A stretch of 64,000 nt of DNA from Microbacterium sp. H83 (GTDB lineage: Bacteria > Actinomycetota > Actinomycetes > Actinomycetales > Microbacteriaceae), in contig NZ_LWCU01000001.1 in the NCBI RefSeq assembly GCF_001650405.1, forward strand, positions 1 through 64,000, written 5' to 3'. A program made the translations under genes and the position numbers. The notes beneath the pieces were generated by a model that was given only the letters and a program-made list of their open reading frames with translations, did not search any database and had not been told where the DNA came from. Within the stretch, counting starts at the first letter, position 1, and the number at the start of each line of letters is the position of its first letter. Below, piece after piece: positions 27,137-35,367 of the stretch.

Positions 27137-27367
27137 TCAGTCGTCCGCGACATAGACGCGGACGCGACGGCCGTCGGCCAGAGCGCCGATCAGCGTGCGC
27201 AGTGCCTTCGCAGTGCGGCCGCCGCGCCCGATCACACGACCACGGTCGTCGGGGTGCACGCGCACCTCGAGGAGATCGCCTCGCGGCGAGGTGGAGGCGT
27301 TGATGCGGACATCCTCAGGGTGATCGACGATCCCCTTGACGATGTGTTCGAGCGCGGCGGCGAGCAC
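27137..27367 (-). CDS. KH-domain RNA-binding protein (KhpA family)
   Basis: 76 aa, a single KH domain. The GxxG loop sits in DRGRVIGRGGRTAKALRTLI. KhpA proteins bind RNA, often as a heterodimer with KhpB/Jag. Located between rpsP and rimM as in most Gram-positive bacteria, six bases after the rpsP stop. Confidence 0.93.
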   Translation of the reverse strand: MLAAALEHIVKGIVDHPEDVRINASTSPRGDLLEVRVHPDDRGRVIGRGGRTAKALRTLIGALADGRRVRVYVADD

Positions 27368-27373
27368 GGCGGA

Positions 27374-27799
27374 TTACTCCGAGTCGGCGGCGGGAGCCTC
27401 GGCGGCCTCCGCGTCGGCCTCAGCAGCGGCAGGAGCCTCTGCCTTCTTCTCGGCCTTCGGCTTGACGACGGACTTCTTGGACGCGTCGACCTCGAACGCC
27501 TGCTTGGGCTCGGCGACCTTGAGGGTGGACTTCGCGTCCTTGTCGCCCTTGAACGTGCCCCAGTCGCCCGTGATCTTGAGCAGCGCGGTGACCTGCTCGG
27601 TCGGCTGCGCGCCGACCGACAGCCAGTACTGCGCCCGCTCGGAGTCGACCTCGATGAACGAGGGCTCCTCGGTGGGGTGGTACTTGCCGATCTCCTCGAT
27701 CACGCGACCGTCGCGCTTGGTGCGCGAGTCGGCGACGACGATGCGGTAGTAGGGCGCCCGGATCTTGCCCAGGCGCTTGAGACGAATCTTGACAGCCAC
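27374..27799 (-). CDS. rpsP: 30S ribosomal protein S16 with acidic tail
   Basis: 141 aa. The core [20 protein letters not shown], then [18 protein letters not shown] and [13 protein letters not shown], is standard S16. Residues from about 85 onward are an added Lys-rich then Ala/Glu-rich tail ending [11 protein letters not shown], like the tail of S2 in this window. The start is GTG at 27799, chosen for AGGAGA upstream and the exact S16 N-terminus. Confidence 0.96.
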   Translation of the reverse strand: MAVKIRLKRLGKIRAPYYRIVVADSRTKRDGRVIEEIGKYHPTEEPSFIEVDSERAQYWLSVGAQPTEQVTALLKITGDWGTFKGDKDAKSTLKVAEPKQAFEVDASKKSVVKPKAEKKAEAPAAAEADAEAAEAPAADSE

Positions 27800-27893
27800 G
27801 ATTCTCCTGAATTGTGTGGAAGGAAACGAACCGATCGCCTGGAGAGTGGGGTGCACACCCGGCGGAAGCTCACAGAGGGAGGACGAGTGCTGG

Positions 27894-27926
27894 ATAGAGG
27901 GTCGAGCACCACGTCCGACCCTCTAT
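27894..27926. promoter_or_regulatory. Perfect 11-bp dyad upstream of rpsP
   Basis: ATAGAGGGTCG (27894-27904) and CGACCCTCTAT (27916-27926), 11-base spacer. It overlaps the inferred rpsP -10 and start site, so it fits an operator better than an RNA hairpin. The factor is unknown. Confidence 0.45.
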
Positions 27927-27954
27927 TCTGCCAGATGCGGCGACCACAAGCGAA
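27925..27954 (-). promoter_or_regulatory. Candidate rpsP operon promoter
   Basis: Minus strand: -35 TTCGCT (27949-27954), 18-bp spacer, -10 CAGAAT (27925-27930) within TGGCAGAAT, the string shared with the rplS promoter. Confidence 0.45.
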
Positions 27955-27996
27955 ACGCGGCGACACGGGGGTGGCCGTGTCGCGCAGGGCGCATGT

Positions 27997-28008
27997 CAGA
28001 CTGTGCTC
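27997..28008 (+). promoter_or_regulatory. -10-like element for leaderless ligase transcript
   Basis: CAGACT, six bases, GTG at 28009. This layout favours 28009 over the GTG at 28003 as the start of the disrupted ligase gene. Confidence 0.3.
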
Positions 28009-29159
28009 GTGAAGCTCGAGTTCGCCCCCTCCGCCCGGTCCACCGTCGGCCTCGAATGGGAGATCATGCTCGCCGACCCGGCCAGCGGCGATCTCGTGGG
28101 TCGCGCACCCGAGCTCCTGGCCGCCCTGGAGGCGGCGAGCGAGGACGAGCGGCACACCGTGACGGGCGAGCTGCTCACCAACACGATCGAGGTCACGAGC
28201 GGGATCGGCGACTCCGTCGGACACGCGGTCGACGACATCGCCAACGCCATCGCCGCGGTGCGCGCCGCGACCGACCCCGCAGGCATCGAGCTGCTCTCGG
28301 CGGGGAGCCATCCCTTCGCCAGTGGTACGACCAGGAGGTCACCGACAAGACCAGGTACCACACCCTCATCGAGCGCACCCAGTGGTGGGGGCGGAACATG
28401 ATGATCTGGGGCATCCACGTCCACATCGGCGTGGAGGACCAGCGCAAGGTCATGCCGATCATCAACGCGCTGGCCTCGTACCTCCCTCATCTGCAGGCCC
28501 TGTCGGCGTCGAGTCCGTTCTGGGCCGGCGAGCGCACGGGCTACGCCTCGAACCGCGCGCTCGTGTTCCAGCAGCTGCCGACCGCGGGCCTCCCCTGGCC
28601 TCTCCGCGACTGGTCGGATTACGAGTCCTACCTGGAGGACATGGTGCGCACCGGCGTCATGGCGGACGCCACCGAGGTGCGCTGGGACATCCGTCCCGCT
28701 CCCCGGTGGGGCACGATCGAGATCCGTGCCTGCGACGGCCTGTCGACGCTCCCCGAGCTCGCGGCGCTCGCCTCCCTCGTCCAGGTGCTCGTCGAGCATC
28801 TCTCCCGACAGCTGGACGAGGGTCGCACACTGTCCGAGATGCCGGCGTGGTTCCATCGGGAGAACAAGTGGAGGGCGGCTCGCTACGGACTCGACGCGCG
28901 CGTGATCGTCGACGCGGCGGGAACCCAGCGTCCGGTGCGCGACCACCTGGCCGAGATCATCGAAGAACTCGCCCCCGTCGCGGTCGAGCTGGGCTGCGTG
29001 AGGGAGTTCGGCAGCCTGGAGACGATCCTGGCCGACGGAGCGAGCTACGAGCGGCAGCTCACGATCGCGAACGCCACGGGCGGCGACCTCGCGGCCGTCG
29101 TGCAGCACCTGATCAGGGAGTTCCGCTCGGGGCCGGAGTCGTCGACGGAGGAGCCCTGA
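28009..29159 (+). pseudogene. Glutamate-cysteine ligase-type carboxylate-amine ligase (YbdK/GCS2), broken by a -1 frameshift
   Basis: The family (PF04107) joins an amino acid to a carboxylate using ATP. The first part reads KLEFAPSARSTVGLEWEIM to LLSAGSHPFA in one frame (stop at 28401). The rest continues in another frame as QWYDQEVTDKTRYHTL through WGIHVHIGVED, AGERTGYASNRALVFQQL and RWGTIEIRACDG to the stop at 29159. The family sequence runs HPFAQWYDQ, so one C is missing at the junction near 28318-28321 (ttcgccagtgg where ttcgcccagtgg is expected). Codon use and conservation are good on both sides, so this is a recent mutation or a sequencing error. The intact product would be about 383 aa. 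Confidence 0.85.
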
Positions 29160-29162
29160 GGG

Positions 29163-30134
29163 TCAGCCCTCCACCAGCTGCCGCGCCAGACCCTCGTCGA
29201 GGACCACATCGGTGATCAGGTCCGCGGCGATCGCGGCCCGGAGGCTCACGAGCTTGGGGATGCCGGAGACGACGCACACCCGGCGCGGCACCCGCCGCAG
29301 GCGGTCGAGTCCCGGGCCGGTCGCCCTCGCGTTCACCCGGATGTCCTTCCAGGAGCCGTCAGCCCGGAAGAAGACGGTGGCCACGTCGCCGATGGCATGG
29401 TCCTCGCGCAGGCTACGGTAGTCGTCGCGCCCCAGGTATCCGCCGACGTACACCCGGCTGGGGACCTCTGCGGCCGGAGAGCCGAGGCTGAACACCGCGA
29501 TATCCATCTTCGACTGCAGGTCGAGGACGCGGCGCGTGCTGCGCTCGCGCCACATCGCCTCCCGCGTGGAGGGGTCGTCGAAGAACGCGGGCACCGGGAA
29601 CTGCTGCACCTGGGCGCCGAAGGCGCTGCCGAACCGCTGAAGGATGTCGCTCGAGTACTCGACGCCGCTGGTCTGGGTGTTGCCCGCGCCGTTGAGCTGC
29701 ACGAACGTCGTGTTGTGGGTCTCCTTCTGCGTGAGACCCCGACTGACCGCGCTGATCGTCGACCCCCACGCGACGCCGACGATCATGTTGGAGTCGACGA
29801 ACTGCGACAGGAGCCGGCCCGCCGTCAGCGCCACGCGCTCCAGGCGCTCCACCTCGCTGACGATCTCGGGGATGGGCACGACGTGAGCCACCAGGCGGTA
29901 CCGATCGCGGATCCGCTGCTCCAGCATCCCCAGCCGCTCGAGCGGCGAGTTGATCCTGATGTCCACCAGTCCGCTCTCCCTGGCGAAGCTCAGCAGCCTC
30001 GACACCGACGATCGCGACGTGTGGAGTTCCTGCGCGATGACCTCCATGGTCTTGTCCTGCATGTAATAGAGCTGCGCTGCGGTGAGCGCGGCGATCAGCT
30101 TGGCATCGCGGGATCCTGCGTCGGACTGGGCCAT
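29163..30134 (-). CDS. SorC/DeoR-type sugar-binding transcriptional regulator
   Basis: 323 aa. N-terminal helix-turn-helix at about 25-55 (MEVIAQELHTSRSSVSRLL), then the SorC effector-binding domain (GVAWGSTISAVSRGL, FVQLNGAGNTQTSG and a long alpha/beta region). The family binds phosphorylated sugars or polyols. It is divergent from glpDFK with a palindrome in between, so it most likely controls glycerol use, with glycerol-3-phosphate or dihydroxyacetone phosphate as a plausible effector. Start ATG preceded by GGAGGACGTC. Confidence 0.88.
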   Translation of the reverse strand: MAQSDAGSRDAKLIAALTAAQLYYMQDKTMEVIAQELHTSRSSVSRLLSFARESGLVDIRINSPLERLGMLEQRIRDRYRLVAHVVPIPEIVSEVERLERVALTAGRLLSQFVDSNMIVGVAWGSTISAVSRGLTQKETHNTTFVQLNGAGNTQTSGVEYSSDILQRFGSAFGAQVQQFPVPAFFDDPSTREAMWRERSTRRVLDLQSKMDIAVFSLGSPAAEVPSRVYVGGYLGRDDYRSLREDHAIGDVATVFFRADGSWKDIRVNARATGPGLDRLRRVPRRVCVVSGIPKLVSLRAAIAADLITDVVLDEGLARQLVEG

Positions 30135-30158
30135 GACGTCCTCCTCGTCCTCGATCCT

Positions 30159-30172
30159 TGCACATATGTGCA
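30159..30172. promoter_or_regulatory. Perfect 14-bp palindrome, probable SorC-regulator operator
   Basis: TGCACATATGTGCA, lying 25 bp from the regulator start codon and 64 bp from glpD. A shorter palindrome TGCGCGCA follows at 30180-30187. The longer palindrome is placed just upstream of the inferred glpD -35. Confidence 0.65.
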
Positions 30173-30178
30173 GCGAGG

Positions 30179-30208
30179 TTGCGCGCAGCGGGCGTGGAGG
30201 TCGATGCT
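30179..30208 (+). promoter_or_regulatory. Candidate glpDFK promoter
   Basis: TTGCGC (30179-30184), 18-bp spacer, GATGCT (30203-30208), about 28 bp before the glpD ATG. Confidence 0.35.
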
Positions 30209-30236
30209 GGGGGCAAGCAAGGAAGAAGGGTCGAAG

Positions 30237-31946
30237 ATGATCGAGTCGACATACTCATCACCGGAGCGCGCGGAGGTCCGCGCGATCCGCGAATCCGGGC
30301 GCACGAGCGTCCTCATCATCGGAGCGGGGATCAACGGCATCTCCGCGTTCCGCGACCTCGCGCTGCAGGGCGTCGACGTCCTGCTCGTCGAGCGCGGCGA
30401 TTTCGCATCAGGCGCCTCCGCGGCGTCCAGCCACATGATCCACGGCGGCATCCGCTACCTGGAGAACGGCGAGTTCCGTCTCGTGCGCGAGTCCGTCGAA
30501 GAGCGCAACGGCCTGCTCAAGATCGCCCCGCACTACGTCAAGCCGCTGCAGACGACGATCCCGATCTACTCGACGTTCTCCGGCATCCTGTCGGCTCCTC
30601 TGCGTTTCCTCACTCACAAGAGCGGGAAGCCCCAGGAGCGCGGCGCGTTCCTGATCAAGGTCGGCCTGACGATCTACGACACGTTCTCGCGCGACGGCGG
30701 CACGGTCCCCCGGCACCGCTTCGTCGGGCGGAAGCGCTCGCTGGCGGAGCTCCCCTCGCTGGATCCGAAGATCAAGTACACGGCCACGTACTACGACGCG
30801 TCGATGCACGACCCCGAGCGCCTGGCCCTCGATGTCCTCCAGGACGGCCGCGCCGCCCACCCTGGCGCCGTGGCGCTCAACTACGTGGAGGCGATCGCCC
30901 GCGACGGCGAGAAGGTCGTGCTGCGCGACCGCGAGAGCGGCACCGAGTTCTCCGTGACCGCCGACGTCGTCGTCAACGCGTCGGGGCCGTGGACCGATCT
31001 CACGAACGACGCGCTCGGCACCGACACGCGCTTCATGGGCGGCACCAAGGGATCGCACATCGTGCTCGATCACCCCGAGCTCCTGGAGGCGACCCGCGGC
31101 AGGGAGATCTTCTTCGAGCACTCGGACGGCCGCATCGTGCTCATCTACCCGCTCAAGGGTCGCGTCCTCGTCGGCACGACGGACATCGACGCCGACCCGC
31201 GCGAGGTCCCGGTCTGCACCGAGGAGGAGATCGACTACTTCTTCGACCTCATTCACCACGTCTTCCCGGGCATCCATGTGTCCCGCGAGCAGATCGTGTT
31301 CAACTTCTCGGGCATCCGCCCGCTGCCGCGGCACGAGGACACCGCACCCGGATTCGTCTCGCGCGACTACCGCATCGAGGTCGACGACAAGGGCGCCGCT
31401 CCCCTGGTCAGCCTCGTCGGCGGCAAGTGGACGACGTTCCGCGCGCTGGGCGAGTCGCTGTCCGACGTCGTGCTCGGCCTCCTCGGCCGCACGCGCACCG
31501 TGTCGACGTCGGGGCGGGCCATCGGCGGCGGCCGCGACTTCCCTCGCACCGAGAAGGCTCGTCGCATCTGGATCCAGGAGAATCTTCCCGGTGCCGGCGA
31601 CCGCGCCGACAAGCTCATCGCCCGCTACGGCACCCGCGCCGCGCAGGTGTGGGAGCACATCGAGCAGGGACCCGACACGCCGCTCGCCGGCGGGGATCTG
31701 TCGACGCGGGAGCTGGAGTGGATGGTCTCGAACGAGATGATCGCGCGTCTGCAGGACGTCGTCCTGCGTCGCACGAGCATCGCCTTCACCGGGAACGCGG
31801 ATGCCGATGTGCTCGAAGAGCTTGCGGACGCCCTCGCTCCCCTGCTCGACTGGGACCGAGCACGACACGATGCCGAGCTCGAGCAGACGCGCGTTCTCCT
31901 GAACGAGCGACACGGACTCCAGATCCCGTCCCGCACCCGCGGCTGA
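30237..31946 (+). CDS. glpD: Glycerol-3-phosphate dehydrogenase, FAD-dependent
   Basis: 569 aa membrane-associated flavoenzyme oxidising glycerol-3-phosphate to dihydroxyacetone phosphate and passing electrons to quinone. FAD site VLIIGAGINGISAFRDLALQ, then LVERGDFASGASAASSHM and HGGIRYLENGEF. Further typical: GVRP-like SGIRPLPRHED and LVGGKWTTFRALGE. The start ATG at 30237 follows GGAAGAAGGG. First gene of glpD-glpF-glpK. Confidence 0.96.
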   Translation: MIESTYSSPERAEVRAIRESGRTSVLIIGAGINGISAFRDLALQGVDVLLVERGDFASGASAASSHMIHGGIRYLENGEFRLVRESVEERNGLLKIAPHYVKPLQTTIPIYSTFSGILSAPLRFLTHKSGKPQERGAFLIKVGLTIYDTFSRDGGTVPRHRFVGRKRSLAELPSLDPKIKYTATYYDASMHDPERLALDVLQDGRAAHPGAVALNYVEAIARDGEKVVLRDRESGTEFSVTADVVVNASGPWTDLTNDALGTDTRFMGGTKGSHIVLDHPELLEATRGREIFFEHSDGRIVLIYPLKGRVLVGTTDIDADPREVPVCTEEEIDYFFDLIHHVFPGIHVSREQIVFNFSGIRPLPRHEDTAPGFVSRDYRIEVDDKGAAPLVSLVGGKWTTFRALGESLSDVVLGLLGRTRTVSTSGRAIGGGRDFPRTEKARRIWIQENLPGAGDRADKLIARYGTRAAQVWEHIEQGPDTPLAGGDLSTRELEWMVSNEMIARLQDVVLRRTSIAFTGNADADVLEELADALAPLLDWDRARHDAELEQTRVLLNERHGLQIPSRTRG

Positions 31947-31989
31947 CGGACCAGAGCGTCGCCCTCCTCGCGACGTATCTCCCATAGGT

Positions 31990-32011
31990 GACCGGGCAGA
32001 GGGGCCCGGTC
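31990..32011 (+). terminator. Intercistronic hairpin between glpD and glpF
   Basis: 8-bp stem GACCGGGC (31990-31997) / GCCCGGTC (32004-32011), 6-base loop, without a T-run. It is more likely an attenuator or mRNA stabiliser than a full stop. Confidence 0.4.
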
Positions 32012-32033
32012 GCAGAGAAAGGTCAAAGAAGAC

Positions 32034-32786
32034 ATGACTGATGTGAATCTCGGTCTCTACTTCCTGTCGGAGTTCGTCGGCACAGCGATGCTGATCCTCC
32101 TGGGTTGTGGTGTCGTCGCGAACGTCGCGCTCGCCAAGAACAAGGGCTTCGGCGGCGGCTTCCTGATGGTCAACTGGGGATGGGGTCTCGCGGTCTTCGT
32201 GGGTGTCCTCGCCTCGGCGTACTCCGGTGCCATCCTGAACCCGGCCGTCGGCGTCGGCCTCCTGGTCGCGGGCAAGATCGACTTCTCGCAGTTCGCGGTC
32301 GCGACGGGGGCGGAGCTCCTCGGCGCCATCGTCGGTGCCGTCCTCACCTGGCTCGCCTACAAGCAGCACTTCGACGAGGAGCCGGAGCCCGCGAACAAGC
32401 TCGGCGTGTTCTCGACGGGACCCGCCATCCGCTCGTACGGCTGGAACCTCGTCACCGAGGTCATCGGCACGTTCGTCCTCGTGTTCGCCGTCTTCGCGTT
32501 CGCCGACTACGGCGTCGCCGACATCGGCGTCCCGGGAGGCCTCGGACCGCTCAGCGCCCTCCCGGTCGCCCTCGTGGTGGTGGCGATCGGCGCCTCGCTC
32601 GGTGGACCCACCGGCTACGCCATCAACCCGGCCCGCGACCTCGGACCGCGCATCGCTCACGCGATCCTCCCGATCAAGGGCAAGGGATCGAGCGACTGGT
32701 CCTACTCCTGGGTTCCTGTGGTCGGTCCGCTGGTCGGTGGCGTGCTCGCCGCCGTCGCCGCGCCCGCGCTGCTCGGCCTCGCCTGA
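32034..32786 (+). CDS. glpF: Glycerol uptake facilitator (aquaglyceroporin)
   Basis: 250 aa, six spans and two half-helices. The NPA boxes are at residues 69-71 (AILNPAVGVG) and 198-200 (AINPARDLGPR). The Asp after NPAR is the mark of glycerol channels rather than water channels. Start ATG with AAAGG upstream. Between glpD and glpK. Confidence 0.95.
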   Translation: MTDVNLGLYFLSEFVGTAMLILLGCGVVANVALAKNKGFGGGFLMVNWGWGLAVFVGVLASAYSGAILNPAVGVGLLVAGKIDFSQFAVATGAELLGAIVGAVLTWLAYKQHFDEEPEPANKLGVFSTGPAIRSYGWNLVTEVIGTFVLVFAVFAFADYGVADIGVPGGLGPLSALPVALVVVAIGASLGGPTGYAINPARDLGPRIAHAILPIKGKGSSDWSYSWVPVVGPLVGGVLAAVAAPALLGLA

Positions 32787-32817
32787 TCCGACACCCGACT
32801 TCAAAGGAGAATAAGAC

Positions 32818-34332
32818 ATGGCTGACTACATCCTCGCCATCGACCAGGGAACCACCTCGAGCCGCGCGATCATCTTCGACAAGAAGGGCAGCATCATCGC
32901 GACCGGCCAGAAGGAGCACGAGCAGATCCTGCCGAAGGCCGGCTGGGTCGAGCACGATGCCTCCGAGATCTGGCGCAACGTCCAGGAGGTCATCGGTCTC
33001 GCACTGAGCCGCGCCGACCTGACGCGCCACGACATCGCCGCCGTCGGCATCACGAACCAGCGCGAGACGGCCGTGGTCTGGGACAAGACCACCGGCAAGC
33101 CCGTGTACAACGCGATCGTCTGGCAGGACACCCGCACGCAGGAGATCGTCGACCGCCTGGCGGCCGACGGCGGCGTCGACCGCTTCAAGCCGATCGTCGG
33201 CCTGCCGCTGGCGACGTACTTCTCGGGCACGAAGATCGCGTGGATCCTGGAGAACGTCGACGGCGCGCGTGAGAAGGCGGAGGCGGGCGACCTCGTCTTC
33301 GGCACCACCGACAGCTGGGTGCTCTGGAATCTCACGGGCGGCACGGACGGCGGCGTGCACGCGACCGACGTCACCAACGCGTCCCGCACCCTGTTCATGG
33401 ACCTCGAGACGCTCGAGTGGCGCGACGACATCCTCGAGGTGTTCGGCGTGCCGCGCTCGATGATGCCCGAGATCCGCTCCTCCTCCGAGGTCTATGGTGC
33501 CGCCGAGAGCTCCTCGCTGCTGCGCGAGACGCCGATCGCCGGCATCCTCGGCGACCAGCAGGCCGCCACGTTCGGTCAGGCGGCGTTCCAGACCGGCGAG
33601 AGCAAGAACACCTACGGGACCGGCTGCTTCCTCATCTTCAACACGGGCGAGGAGATCGTCCACTCGAAGAACGGGCTGCTGACCACCGTCGGGTACAAGC
33701 TCGGCGACCAGCCGACGCACTACGCGCTGGAGGGTTCGATCGCCGTCACCGGATCGCTCATCCAGTGGCTCCGCGACCAGCTGGGCATCATCTCCTCGGC
33801 GCCCGAGGTCGAGGAGCTCGCCGACAAGGTCGAGGACAACGGCGGTGTGTACATCGTCCCGGCGTTCTCTGGTCTGTTCGCGCCGTACTGGCGGGCGGAT
33901 GCCCGCGGCGCGATCGTCGGTCTCACCCGCTACGCGAACAAGAACCACATCGCGCGCGCGGCGCTGGAGGCCGTGGCCTTCCAGACCCGCGACGTCCTCG
34001 ACGCGGTCAACGCGGACGCGGGCGTCGACCTCACCGAGCTCAAGGTCGACGGCGGCATGGTCGCGAACGACGCGCTGATGCAGTTCCAGGCGGATGTGCT
34101 CGGCGTGCCGGTCGTGCGGCCTGTCGTCGCGGAGACGACCGCCCTGGGTGCGGCGTACGCCGCCGGACTCGCCGTCGGCTTCTGGAGCGGTCTCGACGAC
34201 CTCTCCGCGAACTGGCAGGAGGACCGCCGCTGGGAGCCGTCGATGGACGGTGCCGAGCGCGACCGCCAGCTGCGCCTCTGGCGCAAGGCCGTCACCAAGT
34301 CGATGGACTGGGTCGACGAGGACGTGAAGTGA
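32818..34332 (+). CDS. glpK: Glycerol kinase
   Basis: 504 aa FGGY kinase: glycerol + ATP to glycerol-3-phosphate. [15 protein letters not shown] opens the nucleotide domain; [40 protein letters not shown] and [17 protein letters not shown] are all present. Start preceded by AAAGGAGAATAAGAC. The operon ends at the hairpin 18 bp downstream. Confidence 0.98.
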   Translation: MADYILAIDQGTTSSRAIIFDKKGSIIATGQKEHEQILPKAGWVEHDASEIWRNVQEVIGLALSRADLTRHDIAAVGITNQRETAVVWDKTTGKPVYNAIVWQDTRTQEIVDRLAADGGVDRFKPIVGLPLATYFSGTKIAWILENVDGAREKAEAGDLVFGTTDSWVLWNLTGGTDGGVHATDVTNASRTLFMDLETLEWRDDILEVFGVPRSMMPEIRSSSEVYGAAESSSLLRETPIAGILGDQQAATFGQAAFQTGESKNTYGTGCFLIFNTGEEIVHSKNGLLTTVGYKLGDQPTHYALEGSIAVTGSLIQWLRDQLGIISSAPEVEELADKVEDNGGVYIVPAFSGLFAPYWRADARGAIVGLTRYANKNHIARAALEAVAFQTRDVLDAVNADAGVDLTELKVDGGMVANDALMQFQADVLGVPVVRPVVAETTALGAAYAAGLAVGFWSGLDDLSANWQEDRRWEPSMDGAERDRQLRLWRKAVTKSMDWVDEDVK

Positions 34333-34350
34333 TCTCGGCGAGCTGAGACG

Positions 34351-34380
34351 ACGGGCCCGGAGGATGTCCTCCGGGCCCGT
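34351..34380 (+). terminator. Terminator of glpDFK
   Basis: 14-bp perfect stem ACGGGCCCGGAGGA (34351-34364) / 34367-34380, with a tight loop, followed by TTTCACG. It could also stop the converging LysR transcript. Confidence 0.8.
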
Positions 34381-34420
34381 TTCACGTCTTGCGGGCGCGA
34401 TTCACGTCTTGCGGGCGCGC
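34381..34420. repeat. 20-bp tandem duplication covering the LysR 3' end
   Basis: Two head-to-tail copies (34381-34400, 34401-34420) that differ only in the last base. On the minus strand the unit encodes the last LysR residues (ARKT) and its stop. The second copy lies just past the stop as a non-coding echo. Confidence 0.85.
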
Positions 34421-35289
34421 CCCGACTCGACGACGTCGAGGAAGGCCGCGGCGACCCGACGCAGGGCGCGGTCGTCACGGACGAGGTACTCGACGCGCAC
34501 CGGTCCGTCGACGAGATCGACCGCGACGCCGTCGACCGGGGACCGCGACACGACCCCGGGGGCGAGCACCGTCACCGCGAGTCCCGACCCGACCAGACCG
34601 AGGATGAGATCCGACGAGTCGGCTTCGAACGCGACGTCCCGGGGGACGCCGGCTGCGGCGAACGCGACGTCGGTCTGCGCCCTCCCCGACGTGCCGGCCG
34701 GGAAGTCCGCGAACACCTCCGCGGAGAGATCCGCCAGGCGTATGCGCGCGCGATCGGCGAGGCGATGCGCCGCCGGGAGAACGGCCACGAGGCGCTCCCT
34801 GCCGATCTCCACGGCGTCCACGCCTTCCGGGCGCACGTCGGCGTGGAGTCCCAGCAGGGCCACGTCGAGTTCTCCTCGCCGCACCGAGGCGGCGAGGGAA
34901 TCGCTGTTGCCGACGACGAGCTCCACGCGGACGTCCGGATGCCTGCCCCGGTAGAGCGCGAGCACGGCCGGCACCGAGACCGCGGTCACGGTGGGGATCA
35001 TGCCGAGTCGCAGCGTGCCCGTGACCCGACCGTCGGAGGCCGCGGCCGCCTCTCGAGCGCGGTCCGCGGCGGCGACGGCCTCCCGCGCGTGCTCGAGGAA
35101 CGCTTCGCCGGCCTCGGTCAGCCGCACGCTCCGGCTGTTCCTGATGAACAGCCGCTGTCCGAGCTCTCTCTCGAGGGCGCCGATCTGATGGCTGAGAGCG
35201 GATTGGGTCACGAAGCACTTCTCCGCAGCCCGGGTGAAGCTGGTCGTGGCAGCGACGGCCTCGACGTAGCGCAACTGCTGGAGATCCAT
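34402..35289 (-). CDS. LysR-family transcriptional regulator
   Basis: 295 aa. The winged HTH at the N-terminus (LRYVEAVAATTSFTRAAEKC, then QSALSHQIGALERELGQRLF) is followed by the periplasmic-binding-like effector domain (TGTLRLGMIPT onward). The start is the ATG at 35289; the longer frame adds non-family residues. Divergent from the EamA gene 78 bp away, its likely target. Its last codons lie in a tandem 20-bp repeat. Confidence 0.92.
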   Translation of the reverse strand: MDLQQLRYVEAVAATTSFTRAAEKCFVTQSALSHQIGALERELGQRLFIRNSRSVRLTEAGEAFLEHAREAVAAADRAREAAAASDGRVTGTLRLGMIPTVTAVSVPAVLALYRGRHPDVRVELVVGNSDSLAASVRRGELDVALLGLHADVRPEGVDAVEIGRERLVAVLPAAHRLADRARIRLADLSAEVFADFPAGTSGRAQTDVAFAAAGVPRDVAFEADSSDLILGLVGSGLAVTVLAPGVVSRSPVDGVAVDLVDGPVRVEYLVRDDRALRRVAAAFLDVVESGRARKT

Positions 35290-35367
35290 GCGTTCATGAT
35301 GGCAGTTCATGACCAGTATGCGAACCATGCGTTGGATTCATGGCTGACCGAGGAGGACGCTGGAGGC

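Noticed and set aside
29397..30236. Extension of the glpD frame upstream through the SorC gene
   Set aside because: The extra 280 residues are antisense to the regulator and Arg/Asp-rich. glpD begins at the ATG with a ribosome site.
30408..32819. 803-aa minus-strand frame opposite glpD and glpF
   Set aside because: Asp/Glu/Arg-rich shadow of the coding strand; both genes opposite are unmistakable.
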